DNA of 64,000 bases from Microbacterium rhizosphaerae (GTDB lineage: Bacteria > Actinomycetota > Actinomycetes > Actinomycetales > Microbacteriaceae), in contig NZ_CP139368.1 in assembly GCF_034120055.1 (NCBI RefSeq), positions 3,968,001 through 4,032,000 of the forward strand, written 5' to 3'. Under the pieces are notes generated by a model. The model was not told the origin of the DNA. It searched no databases and worked only from the letters and a program-made list of their open reading frames with translations. This document shows positions 48,262 through 56,611 of this stretch, in pieces. Position numbers and translations under genes: made by a program. Within the stretch, counting starts at the first letter, position 1, and each line of letters opens with the position of its first letter.

Positions 48262-49536
48262 TCAGAGGCGGGCGATCGTCTCGATGTCGGCGTGGAACTC
48301 GTCGATCGCCTCCGGCGACACGGTGGCGCGCGTGTTGCCGAGCGCGCGCTCGTAGTCGTGGGTCGTCAGCAGGGAATCGGCATCCTCATCGCTCAGCGCG
48401 CGAGCGAGCGCCTCCTGCGATGCGCGCCGCGCCGCGTACTCGATGTCGGCCGGCGTCAGCCCCTCACTGTCGGACACGAGCCGGTCGAGGTCGATCCCTT
48501 GCGCCGACTCGGGCGGGATGTAGCGTCCCCAGATGGCGCGGCGGGCGTCGGCATCGGGGAGCCCGATCGGGATCACGTAGTCGAAGCGTCCGTGGCGGAG
48601 AAAGGCGGCATCTAGCGCCCTGATGAAGTTCGTGGCGCAGATGAGCAGCCGCCCCTCGCGATCGCGGAAGTCGGCGACGAGCTTCAGCAGCTCGTTCGTG
48701 ACACCCTGCGTCGGCGACGGCGGGATGCCGCCGCGGCGCGATGCGATCTCCTCGACCTCGTCGATGAACACCACGGCGTGCTCGAGCTCGTCGATCTTCT
48801 CGAAGGCCGAGCGGAGCGCCCCCGCCAATCCTCCGGCAGAGTCGGCGAGGCGGGAGGGGAAGAGCTCGACGAACGGCCAGCCGAGGCGGGATGCGACGCC
48901 CCGCGCGAACGTCGTCTTCCCGGTGCCGGGCGGACCGAAGAGCATGACCGCCCGCGGCGGGACGACGCCGAACCGCGCGGCGAGCTCGGGCCGCGAGAGC
49001 GGTGTGACCAGGCGCTCCTCGAGCAGCTGCTTCTCGTGCGCCATGCCGGCGACGCGCTCCCACAGATGGCGGGGAAGGATGCGACCGCCGACGTCCTTCA
49101 GCGCCTCGATCTCGCGGCGCTGCACGGGCATGTCGCGCTCCACGTAGCGGACGGAGTGGTGCACCTCGAAGGCGTTCGCGGTGAACGCGTCGAGCCCGTC
49201 CGCCTCGGGGATCAGCACCGAGAGCTTCGCGAGGCCGAGCGGCGCCATCCGGCGCTCGAGCGCGTCGAGAAGTGCCGTGCTCACCTCGGCGGGCGTGACG
49301 GCATCCGCGACACCGAAGAACACGATCCAGCCCTGAGCGTGGGCGGCGCGTCCCACCACGGCTCCGACGAGGTCGTCGCCCTGCATCGCGACGACGGCGT
49401 AGTCCTGCTGGCAGGAGGCGATCACCTCGGCGAGCGAGTAGATCGGCCACTCGTTCTCGCCGGTGACCTGGCCCCACAGCCGCACGATCTGGTCGAGATC
49501 GTCGCCGTGGAAGTCGCGGATGTACGTCCTCGCCAT
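48262..49536 (-). CDS. AAA+ ATPase with degenerate N-terminal GNAT-like domain
   Basis: A 424-residue fusion. Residues about 1-140 look like a GNAT acyltransferase fold (RTYIRDFHGDDLDQIVRLWG, YAVVAMQGDDLVGAVVG), but the acetyl-CoA loop R/QxxGxG/A is absent, so it may be a ligand-binding rather than catalytic module. Residues about 170-420 form an AAA+ ATPase with intact Walker A (FGPPGTGKTTFARG), Walker B (VVFIDEVEEIASR), sensor-1 (ICATNFIRALD) and Arg-finger region (RHGRFDYVIPIGLPDAD). It resembles spastin/FtsH-like meiotic-clade AAA domains, without a protease. Function unknown. GAGGGGG lies six bases before ATG 49536. It lies between repeat B and a transaldolase remnant. Confidence 0.75.
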   Translation of the reverse strand: MARTYIRDFHGDDLDQIVRLWGQVTGENEWPIYSLAEVIASCQQDYAVVAMQGDDLVGAVVGRAAHAQGWIVFFGVADAVTPAEVSTALLDALERRMAPLGLAKLSVLIPEADGLDAFTANAFEVHHSVRYVERDMPVQRREIEALKDVGGRILPRHLWERVAGMAHEKQLLEERLVTPLSRPELAARFGVVPPRAVMLFGPPGTGKTTFARGVASRLGWPFVELFPSRLADSAGGLAGALRSAFEKIDELEHAVVFIDEVEEIASRRGGIPPSPTQGVTNELLKLVADFRDREGRLLICATNFIRALDAAFLRHGRFDYVIPIGLPDADARRAIWGRYIPPESAQGIDLDRLVSDSEGLTPADIEYAARRASQEALARALSDEDADSLLTTHDYERALGNTRATVSPEAIDEFHADIETIARL

Positions 49537-49622
49537 GACTGGCCCCCTCGCGGTCGTGCGGCTCCGTCGTGCGGCTGCGGTTTCACCGGCCCAACGTCTC
49601 CGCATCGACGATAGTCGGGTCC

Positions 49623-49856
49623 TCAGGTCGCGGGCACGATGACGTCGCGCACGAGCGCGTCGAGCTGCGCCTCCGCGTCGAGGAACTGCTGTCGAAGCGT
49701 GGTGCGCGCGGCGCCGAAGTCGGCGAACTCCGACGGTGCCATGCCGTCGACCTCGTAGGCGCGGCGGAAATCGCTGAGCTCGAGCAGCTCGTCGAGGAGC
49801 GCCGCCGGCACGGGAACACCGATGCGATCTTTGACAACCATGGCGTTGGACTGGAT
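49623..49856 (-). pseudogene. C-terminal fragment of a transaldolase paralogue
   Basis: The last 77 codons encode IQSNAMVVKDRIGVPVPAAL and LSDFRRAYEVDGMAPSEF, ending DALVRDVIVPAT with a normal stop. They align with the end of the intact transaldolase at 23825 (FRRAYEIDGMSVEEF and DALVRDVLIPAA). The catalytic barrel, including the Schiff-base lysine, is missing; upstream of about 49856 the frame becomes non-homologous. It is a truncated gene copy. Confidence 0.7.
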
Positions 49857-49929
49857 GCGATCCTGCCCGCCCAACGAGTGCGGTGCTGGGAGAGGCGGGT
49901 CTGATTCGAGCGAGCTCCGCATGCCCCCG

Positions 49930-50637
49930 CTATTCCGGCGACGCAGCTTCGATCGCCAATATCCCCTTGAAAGTCGCTCGGGTCCGCTCAATGTGTACGC
50001 ACATCAAGGTCTCTGCGCGCTCCGGGTCTCGAGTTTGGATGGCGCTCAGTATCGCCTCGTGCTGATCAGCATCCTCCTCTGGAGTCACTCCGAGATCGAG
50101 GATGTCCAGCGGCGTGAACAGTTCGCCACGGAGCTGGCGAACTGCGGCCGACAACCGAGCGGACCGGGCCGCGGCTGCCACTGCAGCGTGGAACTGAGAG
50201 TCGGCGACACGGAACTGCACTTGAGTCGAGACTTTCCGCAGGGCATCGGTCGCCTCCCGCATGATCTCGTGATCGTCGCGTGTGCTTCGGAGCGCCGCGA
50301 ACCGCGCCGTGGCCATCTCGATTCCGATGCGCAAATCGAACAACTCGTCCAAAGCGGCAGATTCGGCGATCATGCGATCCCGCCAGGCCTGCGCCGGCTC
50401 ACTCAGGTCGGTGACGTATGCGCCACCGTGCGGCCCTCGACGAACCTCGATGTAGCCCTCACTCTGCAGCACACGAAGCGCCTCTCGCAGGGTGACACGT
50501 GATACACCGAACTGTTCTGCGAGCTCTCGTTCAGCGGAGAATCGTTCGCCCGGCCGGAGCTCCCCCATGTGAATGCGGGCACGCAGCGACGCGGCGAGGC
50601 TGTGCGGGATCCGCCCACTCGTCAGCTCCAGGTCCAT
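49930..50637 (-). CDS. GntR/FadR-family regulator (FCD type)
   Basis: A 235-residue FadR-like regulator. The winged HTH is ELAEQFGVSRVTLREALRVL with wing YIEVRRGPHGGAYV; the C-terminal FCD domain (about 90-230) has the metal-site histidines in DSQFHAAVAAAA, DADQHEAILSAI and VHIERTRATF. Effectors are usually small organic acids. It ends the minus-strand block with hydrolase, CMD and permease genes, 62 bases after the hydrolase. A perfect GGTCT/AGACC palindrome 25 bases upstream of its ATG suggests autoregulation. Confidence 0.85.
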   Translation of the reverse strand: MDLELTSGRIPHSLAASLRARIHMGELRPGERFSAERELAEQFGVSRVTLREALRVLQSEGYIEVRRGPHGGAYVTDLSEPAQAWRDRMIAESAALDELFDLRIGIEMATARFAALRSTRDDHEIMREATDALRKVSTQVQFRVADSQFHAAVAAAARSARLSAAVRQLRGELFTPLDILDLGVTPEEDADQHEAILSAIQTRDPERAETLMCVHIERTRATFKGILAIEAASPE

Positions 50638-50661
50638 GAGCTAACGGTATCGAATTGGAAC

Positions 50662-50673
50662 GGTCTTCAGACC
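50662..50673. promoter_or_regulatory. FadR-type operator upstream of GntR gene
   Basis: GGTCTTCAGACC is a perfect 5-bp-arm palindrome flanked by TTGGAAC and AAT, fitting the TGGTNNNNACCA style of FadR-subfamily GntR sites. It lies in the 62-bp gap between the hydrolase stop and the regulator start. A longer palindrome with the same GGTCT/AGACC ends is at 61509-61532. Confidence 0.45.
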
Positions 50674-50699
50674 AATCGCCGCGGGACGCCTTAACGAGC

Positions 50700-51914
50700 T
50701 CATTCGAACGTGGCCAGAGCCCACCGGAGGTGCTCCGCGAACGCCACAGGATTCTCCGCGTGAGGGAAGTGTCCGAGTTCCGGCATCTCGTGGAACACCG
50801 CTCCGGGGACACGCTGGGCGAGTGACATTGTCGCCGCCGGCGGGACGGTGTAGTCGTAGGCGCCGGACATGAGCACGACCGGCGGGGTGGCCGCGTCAAA
50901 CATCGGCGCCACGTTGTCGATGTCCCAACAGGTGGTGTAGTAGACGATGTCACGTTCGTACACCGCGTAGCCGCCCTGTGAGTAACCCCACCAGACTCGA
51001 TCGCGGTCAGCCTTCGGCGAGTTCGGAGACATCAGTCCGAATGTCCACTCCGGTACGAAGAGCGCCTGGTTCACTTTCGGATTCCGGAGCCACGCGTTGT
51101 GCCGGTTGCCCACCCGGGGACCGACCTGGCATCCGATGGCCGCCGCGATCGACGTGGGGTGGCGCGCGGCGACCTCTACGACGGCGGCGCCTGCCATGGA
51201 TGCGCCCACGAGCACAGGCGGCTCCTCGAGCTCGAGCGCGGCGATCACGGCTACAACGCAACCGGCGTACGTTTCGCTGGTGAGTTCGTAGTCGAGCAGT
51301 CGCCGCGCCTGAGCCGGCGAGGACCGGCCATGCCAGGGAAGGTCGAAACTGATCAGGCGGCGTCCGGGGAACCGGTCGGCCAAGGAGAACAGTCCGTGGA
51401 ACTGGGTGCTGTCCGCGCCGGCGGTGTGCAGGAACACGATGGGCCGGCCGGTCCCGACCGACTCGACGTAGACGTCGCAGGTTCCCCATCCATCCACGTC
51501 GACGCGCACGTAGCGCCCCTCGACGAGGGAGAGATCCACGGGCGTCGGCGGCACGTCCGCCCTGCCTGCGAGCACCTCCACCGTGCGGCGCACGAGATGA
51601 ATGTGCTGCGCGAAGGCGAGATGGTCGCCGCGGACTTCCCCCGCGCCGCGCGGTGCCAGGTGGGCGAGGATGTGCTGAGTACCCGGCGTCGGCTGTTCCG
51701 CCAGCAGCGAGATCCACGCATCCTCTTCGAGGATGACGGTGAAGTCCGCACCCGCACCTCCGAAGGGTCTTCCATCCTGCACCCGGATCTGGATCAACGT
51801 TGCTGCTGGGGTGGCCAACGCGAAGACGACGTTCGAGCCGGCCGCCAACGATGCGAACTCGCCGTCCCCGGCGAGTCGCGCCAGCAACGAACTGCGATCG
51901 ATTGCGAACGCCAT
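50700..51914 (-). CDS. Alpha/beta hydrolase with N-terminal SCP2-like domain
   Basis: A 404-residue protein. The first 130 residues (SLLARLAGDGEFASLAAGSN, ATLIQIRVQDGRP, DFTVILEEDAWISLL) look like an SCP2/sterol-carrier-like fold that may bind a hydrophobic ligand. The rest is an alpha/beta hydrolase: oxyanion HTAGADSTQFHG, nucleophile elbow VGASMAGAAV (Ser), acid SGAYDYTVPP and catalytic His in LGHFPHAENP. An ester, lactone or C-C bond hydrolase is likely. ATG 51914 was chosen; an in-frame ATG at 51971 would overlap the upstream gene by 29 bases. Confidence 0.7.
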   Translation of the reverse strand: MAFAIDRSSLLARLAGDGEFASLAAGSNVVFALATPAATLIQIRVQDGRPFGGAGADFTVILEEDAWISLLAEQPTPGTQHILAHLAPRGAGEVRGDHLAFAQHIHLVRRTVEVLAGRADVPPTPVDLSLVEGRYVRVDVDGWGTCDVYVESVGTGRPIVFLHTAGADSTQFHGLFSLADRFPGRRLISFDLPWHGRSSPAQARRLLDYELTSETYAGCVVAVIAALELEEPPVLVGASMAGAAVVEVAARHPTSIAAAIGCQVGPRVGNRHNAWLRNPKVNQALFVPEWTFGLMSPNSPKADRDRVWWGYSQGGYAVYERDIVYYTTCWDIDNVAPMFDAATPPVVLMSGAYDYTVPPAATMSLAQRVPGAVFHEMPELGHFPHAENPVAFAEHLRWALATFE

Positions 51915-51942
51915 ATCGACGCCGGCCTCCCTGTCGTCGACC

Positions 51943-52353
51943 TCAGTCGTCCGACTTGCCACTATGTGCATCCACCGTCGGTTCGAGGGGGTTGATGCCC
52001 ACGACGTCCTGCCATGCCTCGACCCCCCACTGGAATGCGACGACTCCGGCCTCCGGAAGGGAGATCTCGATCGCTTCGAGAATCTCCTGCGGAGTCAGTC
52101 CGAGGTCGAGCGCCACTTGGATGTGGCTGCGCAACTGCGGCAGCGGGGCGCGCATGACCGTCAGACTGACGATGAAGAGGAGTTCCTTGGTCCGCCGATC
52201 CAGTGAACGCTGGTCGAGGTACGCCGCATTCACGACGTGGTTCGCGGCCTGGAGAACGGGGAAGTCAGCTGCCGCCATCACCTTGTGATAGTTGAGCACG
52301 TACCCGCGTCTGGTGGCCATGTCGTCAATGTAGCTCTGCGCGATAGCAGTCAT
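51943..52353 (-). CDS. Carboxymuconolactone decarboxylase-like protein
   Basis: A 136-residue helical protein of the CMD/AhpD-like fold (RTKELLFIVSLTVMRAPLPQ, HIQVALDLGLTPQEILEAIE, EAGVVAFQWGVEAW). The CxxC peroxidase motif of AhpD is absent, only a His remains (LRSHIQ), so it is not an alkylhydroperoxidase. Classical CMD decarboxylates gamma-carboxymuconolactone in protocatechuate degradation; the substrate here is unknown. It precedes the hydrolase by 28 bases and follows the permease by 39. Confidence 0.75.
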   Translation of the reverse strand: MTAIAQSYIDDMATRRGYVLNYHKVMAAADFPVLQAANHVVNAAYLDQRSLDRRTKELLFIVSLTVMRAPLPQLRSHIQVALDLGLTPQEILEAIEISLPEAGVVAFQWGVEAWQDVVGINPLEPTVDAHSGKSDD

Positions 52354-52392
52354 GCGTTTCTCCCTCGGGTGATGAGTTGGGATCCGTCTGGG

Positions 52393-53922
52393 TCAGCTCT
52401 GCGTAACCAGCGCCGAGTCCTCGTGATCGCCGTCGGTCGCGAGGCCCACGAGGCTCTCCCGGCGCCGGCGCCAGAGATACATCGCGACTCCTGCCCCGAC
52501 GAGATACCAGACGGCGACGATGGGTCCGGCGAGGTTGAGCGGGAATGTGAGCGGAGCGATCCAGCTGAACACCGGGATCCCCGCTCCGGCGAAGAATGCT
52601 GGGATGAGGAACAGTACGCCGGCGACAGGAATCACCACATGCAGCCAGACCCGGAAATCCTTGCGCTGGAAGCGGAGGAAGTAGATGGGGCACGCGATCG
52701 CCGCGATCAGGTAGATCGGGAGGATCGCGATGGTCAGCACCTCACCGAACATCACATACCCCTCCACTGGACCGAGGATGCCGGCGACCACGATCGTCAG
52801 TACCGCTTCGATGCCGAAGACGAGGAACACGGCGCGCGTCGGAGACTTCGTGCGCGGGTTCGTCCGCGCAAAGACGTGCGGGATGGTGCGGTGGTGAGCC
52901 ATCGCCCAGACAGAACGGGACGCGGCCATGCCACCACCGGTAGCGCACGCCAGGCAGGAATTCATGAGGGCGATGAGCACCACGATCCATCCGAGACCCC
53001 AGAGCTTCTGGGAGATCGCCAGCCAGCCATTCCCACCCTGGAAACTCAGGAAGTCGACCATCTTCTCGGGACCGAAGTAGACCGTGATGGCGTACGTGGT
53101 GAGAACGTAGAACACACCGACGAGAAGGGTCGCTCCGATGATGGCCCGCGGGATGTTGCGGCGAGGACGCTTGGTCTCCGCGGCAAGCGGTGCGGCCGCT
53201 TCAAAGCCGATGAACGCGAGGAATCCGTAGATCGAGCCCGCGACGACGCCGGACATTCCGTGGAAGCCGTTGGCGTCCGCATCCGCCGGGGTGAAGACCT
53301 GCAGGGTGTTGTTCGGGCCAGCCGCAACGATCAGGACGATCGCGAGGATGACGAACACCGCGATCTCGAAGATGCCGAGGATGACCACGACGTTGGTGCC
53401 GAATTTCACACCGAAGTAGTTCAGCGTGAAGGCGACCGCCATGCACACGGCCGTGGCGACGATCCAGGTGAGCGTGTAGCCGGGGCCTTCGGCCTTGGGA
53501 AAGATGGTGCTTGCAATCAGATTTCCGAACACCAGGCACAGGTAAGGGCCTGCGCAGATGTAGACGAATGGATAGACCCACGCGGTCACGAACCCGATCC
53601 CGCTGTGGATCGCCTTGCCCACGTAGGAGGCCAGGCCGCCCGCCGTCGCCATATGCTTCGCGAGCTGCCCGATGGCTACGGCCACCAGGAGACAGCCGAC
53701 GAGAGCGATCAGGACGCCCAGAGGAAGAGATCCTCCGGCGAAGCCGCTTCCGGAGGTGATCGCGTATGCGGCGCCGGACGCGGGCCCCATTGCGGCGATC
53801 GAAACGAAGAGGACCTCCGTGAGAGAGACGTTTCCTTTCGCGAGTCGGTCGTCGCCCGCACCCGCGTCGACCCCGCCTGTCATCGTGCTCACCTGCGCTG
53901 GCGCGCTCGGGTTGGTGACCAT
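52393..53922 (-). CDS. APC-family amino acid/amine permease
   Basis: A 509-residue APC permease with twelve hydrophobic helices. Helix 1 holds the substrate-binding break (VSIAAMGPASGAAYAITSGS) and helix 6 FLAFIGFEAAAPLAAET. The DUF/GABA-permease-like tail is basic. It probably imports the substrate of this catabolic region (an amino acid, amine or N-acyl compound). A pair of regulon boxes lies directly upstream (53965-54000). It is followed by CMD and hydrolase genes in one transcriptional direction. Confidence 0.82.
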   Translation of the reverse strand: MVTNPSAPAQVSTMTGGVDAGAGDDRLAKGNVSLTEVLFVSIAAMGPASGAAYAITSGSGFAGGSLPLGVLIALVGCLLVAVAIGQLAKHMATAGGLASYVGKAIHSGIGFVTAWVYPFVYICAGPYLCLVFGNLIASTIFPKAEGPGYTLTWIVATAVCMAVAFTLNYFGVKFGTNVVVILGIFEIAVFVILAIVLIVAAGPNNTLQVFTPADADANGFHGMSGVVAGSIYGFLAFIGFEAAAPLAAETKRPRRNIPRAIIGATLLVGVFYVLTTYAITVYFGPEKMVDFLSFQGGNGWLAISQKLWGLGWIVVLIALMNSCLACATGGGMAASRSVWAMAHHRTIPHVFARTNPRTKSPTRAVFLVFGIEAVLTIVVAGILGPVEGYVMFGEVLTIAILPIYLIAAIACPIYFLRFQRKDFRVWLHVVIPVAGVLFLIPAFFAGAGIPVFSWIAPLTFPLNLAGPIVAVWYLVGAGVAMYLWRRRRESLVGLATDGDHEDSALVTQS

Positions 53923-53964
53923 GTTTCCGCCTTTCGGTTCGCACCCCGCCCTTGGGGTGTCGAC

Positions 53965-54000
53965 ATACGGTATTACCGCATTGCGATACTACGATATTAC
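53965..54000. promoter_or_regulatory. Tandem regulon operator upstream of APC permease
   Basis: Two adjacent degenerate copies of the TAnTACnGTAnTA palindrome: GTATTACCGCATTGC (53970-53984) and ATACTACGATATTAC (53986-54000). They lie between the permease start and the last codons of the EgtA-like gene, whose stop they touch. The same motif recurs at 55822, 60488 and 61458. Confidence 0.6.
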
Positions 54001-55280
54001 GGTTGCTGGGGGAAGAGCCAATTCTCGCTGGCCCCGCAAAGGTCGGCGGGGCTCAATCCTCGAGACGTCCAGCGCTCGCGGTAGCGATCGATTCGAGCCG
54101 CGACACGACGAGCACCGGGCGTTTCCTGCAGGTTCTCGATCGATAGCTCGAGCAGCTCCTCCGCAGCCCGCCGCAGTCGCCTGTCTTGGAGCCCATAGTG
54201 AGCCGCTGACCGCCAGAGATCCTCGGTTCCTTCGCAGATGGCGCGCGCCGCGTCCGCAGCGCGAGGGCCGGAGATGACCGCGTGGATCACGGCGGTCGGT
54301 ACGATCCACCAGTGCCCCGGCGGCATGTCGAGGTACCTGACTTCGAAGTACCCCTTCGGTCTGACGAAGGGAAACAAGGTCGTGAGGTGCAGGTCGAGGT
54401 CGGCGAGCCGGGCGGGGCACCTGCGGTCGACCACTTCGGTTCCCCGGAGGATCCAGTCGCGGAAGCTGACGTCGCGCGGGGCGAGCCAGTCGTGTCCATC
54501 CATTTGCGTGAGCATGAGTGGCGCATCAAGCGCCCATTGCGCGTATCCTGCTGGGCCGGCGTGCCTGCCATCGAGGGTCGGCGTCGCCGTGCGGGCGGGG
54601 TCCAACCCGAGCCAGGACCGCAAGCGTCGGCTCTTCCAGCCGCCCTCCCTGGCTGCGGACGGCGAGTTCCCGAAGGCGGCGACGAGTGCCGGGCCGATCG
54701 CATAGAGAAGCGTCCACCGGTCGGCGACCTCGGAGGCGGTGGCGCCGACATCGACATTCACCTGCAGCGCAGCGGTGGCGCGCATCATCTCGAGCCCGTA
54801 CGGGTTCCAGGGCAGGAAATAGCGCTCCATCGCGTCGTACCGCGGGTTGTGCAACACGCGGTCAGGCAGCGGCGCGTCGGTGTCTCGTCGCGTCGTCGCC
54901 TGGAGCCCCACTCGTCCAAGTCCGTGCGCAAGCCGGCGCAGGTCGCAGTCCACCTCGTCCGCCAGCGATTGCAGGTCGGCTGCGGGGTTCGAGCTCAGTT
55001 CGATCTGGCCGCCCGGTTCGAACGTCAGCCGACCGCTGAGGTGATCCTGCAATTCGTGGGACACGGCGGCGGCGACACCGAACGCCGGCGGTTCTCGCAC
55101 CCCTTCGGGCTGGAGGAACATTTCGATCTCCACCCCGACGGTGTGGGCATGTGTCGGAGTGAAGAGGCGGTCAATGTGGCCGAGTGCGGACGCGACCGTC
55201 AGAGCGGAATCCTCGACGCCGAGCGTACGCTCGTCGTTCGTGGCCGGGCCTTGTTCGGTCTTCATCGCATCCGTCATCAT
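53997..55280 (-). CDS. EgtA-like glutamate-cysteine ligase
   Basis: A 427-residue GCS2/EgtA-type ligase, the length of mycobacterial EgtA. Recognisable are VGVEIEMFLQPEG near residue 50 (acidic ATP/Mg site), RLTFEPGGQIELSSNP, TAALQVNVDVGA, and YFEVRYLDMPPG near the C-terminus. EgtA makes gamma-glutamyl-cysteine for ergothioneine; no egtB, egtC or egtD is present, so here it may gamma-glutamylate another amine. The start is ATG 55280 (second ATG follows, then ATG 55265). It lies in the regulon-box region and ends 75 bases before the APC permease start. Confidence 0.75.
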   Translation of the reverse strand: MMTDAMKTEQGPATNDERTLGVEDSALTVASALGHIDRLFTPTHAHTVGVEIEMFLQPEGVREPPAFGVAAAVSHELQDHLSGRLTFEPGGQIELSSNPAADLQSLADEVDCDLRRLAHGLGRVGLQATTRRDTDAPLPDRVLHNPRYDAMERYFLPWNPYGLEMMRATAALQVNVDVGATASEVADRWTLLYAIGPALVAAFGNSPSAAREGGWKSRRLRSWLGLDPARTATPTLDGRHAGPAGYAQWALDAPLMLTQMDGHDWLAPRDVSFRDWILRGTEVVDRRCPARLADLDLHLTTLFPFVRPKGYFEVRYLDMPPGHWWIVPTAVIHAVISGPRAADAARAICEGTEDLWRSAAHYGLQDRRLRRAAEELLELSIENLQETPGARRVAARIDRYRERWTSRGLSPADLCGASENWLFPQQP

Positions 55281-55308
55281 TGGGTGCTCGTCTCCTCGAA
55301 GGAAAGGC

Positions 55309-55344
55309 GAGTGCCCCCGCTGCGAAGTCGCAGGTGGGGCACTC
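55309..55344. terminator. Hairpin between GFA gene and EgtA-like gene
   Basis: GAGTGCCCC/GGGGCACTC (9 bp) encloses CTGCGA/TCGCAG (6 bp) around two bases, with symmetrical 2-nt internal loops. It follows the GFA stop on the minus strand and precedes the EgtA-like start, so it may terminate or attenuate read-through. Confidence 0.55.
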
Positions 55345-55357
55345 AGGAAGACCGATC

Positions 55358-55774
55358 TCAGTCGACGGGGATCCCGCGTTCGAAGATTTCGGCTCCGGGG
55401 ATGTGCGGCACCCAGGGCTGGGCTGACCGGTGCCACAGCTCAGATGTCGGCTGCAGCCAGGAGGTGTCGTTCAGCGTTCCGGCCTTGACGAAGACGAGCC
55501 CGGGCATCGCGTCGATCCGGCTGATGATCGGCGACCCGCAGTTGCCGCAGAACGAGCGATTCGTGTTGCTCTTGTGGTCTTCGCCTCGCGTGATGAAGGT
55601 CTTCAGCGAATCGCCTTCGATCGTCAGCGCGTCATCATCGATGCCGATGACGAGCGAAACGGCGGCGCCGGTCTGTCGCTGACAGTCCGTACAGTGGCAC
55701 ACAGCCGTGAATTGGACTTCGGTGTCTGCCGCATACTGCACGTTTCCGCAGAGGCAGTGACCTTCGAGTTTCAC
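55358..55774 (-). CDS. GFA family zinc-binding protein
   Basis: A 138-residue protein of the GFA (glutathione-dependent formaldehyde-activating-like/CENP-V) family. Zinc ligands are in GHCLCGNVQY, CHCTDCQRQTG and FCGNCGSPI. The family was linked to thiol adducts of aldehydes, and many members are uncharacterised; in this region with an aldehyde dehydrogenase, a zinc alcohol dehydrogenase and a thiol-forming ligase, an aldehyde-related role is plausible. GTG 55774 has GGGAGA upstream. It is divergent from the FCD-GntR gene across a gap that contains a regulon box. Confidence 0.8.
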   Translation of the reverse strand: MKLEGHCLCGNVQYAADTEVQFTAVCHCTDCQRQTGAAVSLVIGIDDDALTIEGDSLKTFITRGEDHKSNTNRSFCGNCGSPIISRIDAMPGLVFVKAGTLNDTSWLQPTSELWHRSAQPWVPHIPGAEIFERGIPVD

Positions 55775-55821
55775 TGGTGATCTCCCTTGATTGTGGGGCG
55801 TGACATCCACCCAGGATTACA

Positions 55822-55836
55822 ATACTACGGTACTAC
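55822..55836. promoter_or_regulatory. Regulon operator in GFA/GntR divergent promoter
   Basis: ATACTACGGTACTAC matches the TAnTACnGTAnTA consensus fully. It sits about halfway between the divergent GFA and FCD-GntR genes, so it could mediate autoregulation of the GntR protein and control of GFA. Confidence 0.6.
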
Positions 55837-55883
55837 GGTCATTGAGTAGTAGCATATGTTTAGTTTCGAAGAGGGGAGACCAT

Positions 55884-56561
55884 GTGTCCATGCTTCAGCG
55901 GGAGGCAGCGCCGTTGCGAACGCAACTCGTGGCACGGCTTCGTGAGGACATCATCGAGGGGCAGTACACCGCCGGCGATCGTCTCATCGAGAAGAACTTG
56001 GAAGCCACATACGGGGTGAGCCGCACGGTCGTGCGCGAGGCTCTTCGCCAGCTCGAGTCCGAGCAGCTCGTGGAGATCGTGCCCAACGTCGGCCCGAAGG
56101 TCCGCGGGTTGACGTATGACGATGTCGTGCACCTGTACCAGGTGCGTGCGGCACTGGAGTCTGCAGCATGTCGCCTGGCCGCCGAATCGGCATCGCTCGA
56201 AGGCGTGGATGGGCTTCGGCGAGCGTATGAGCATCTTCATGATCACGCTGCGCAGGAGTCGGTCGCAGACCTGATCGTCGAGAAGAACAAGTTCTATGAC
56301 GCGCTCATCGAAGCGAGCGGCAACCCGATCATCGGGGAGATGCTCGCCAACGTACAAGCCCGAATCGCGCAACTTCGCTACATCACTCTAGGAACCCCAG
56401 ATCGGACCCCGCACATGCTCGCGGAGATCCGCGCCATCGTCGACGCGATCGAGGCCTCGGACCCGGAAGCGGCTGTCGCCGCATCGATCGCACATGTCGA
56501 GAGCGCCGCTGGGATCGCGAAGCAGCACGTCGCCCACCTGCGGTCCGCTCCCGTCGGCTGA
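55884..56561 (+). CDS. GntR-family regulator (FCD type), candidate regulon repressor
   Basis: A 225-residue FadR-subfamily regulator. HTH: KNLEATYGVSRTVVREALRQ with wing LVEIVPNVGPKVRGL. The FCD domain has metal/ligand positions VHLYQVRAALESAA, KNKFYDALIEASGN and ASIAHVESAAG. GTG 55884 with GGGGAG six bases before it is preferred; ATG 55890 is possible. Its promoter carries the TAnTACnGTAnTA box that also occurs before three other gene groups, so it is the best candidate to bind it. Ligand unknown, probably an organic acid of the pathway. Confidence 0.82.
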   Translation: MSMLQREAAPLRTQLVARLREDIIEGQYTAGDRLIEKNLEATYGVSRTVVREALRQLESEQLVEIVPNVGPKVRGLTYDDVVHLYQVRAALESAACRLAAESASLEGVDGLRRAYEHLHDHAAQESVADLIVEKNKFYDALIEASGNPIIGEMLANVQARIAQLRYITLGTPDRTPHMLAEIRAIVDAIEASDPEAAVAASIAHVESAAGIAKQHVAHLRSAPVG

Positions 56562-56568
56562 GCTCACT

Positions 56569-56598
56569 GTGCGCCGCCCCTGGTTCGGGGCGGCGCAC
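56569..56598. terminator. Bidirectional hairpin between convergent genes
   Basis: GTGCGCCGCCCC pairs perfectly with GGGGCGGCGCAC around a 6-nt loop. It lies between the convergent FCD-GntR (ends 56561) and NTF2-like (ends 56612) genes and can serve both. Confidence 0.7.
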
Positions 56599-56611
56599 TC
56601 GGTGAGGGGGC

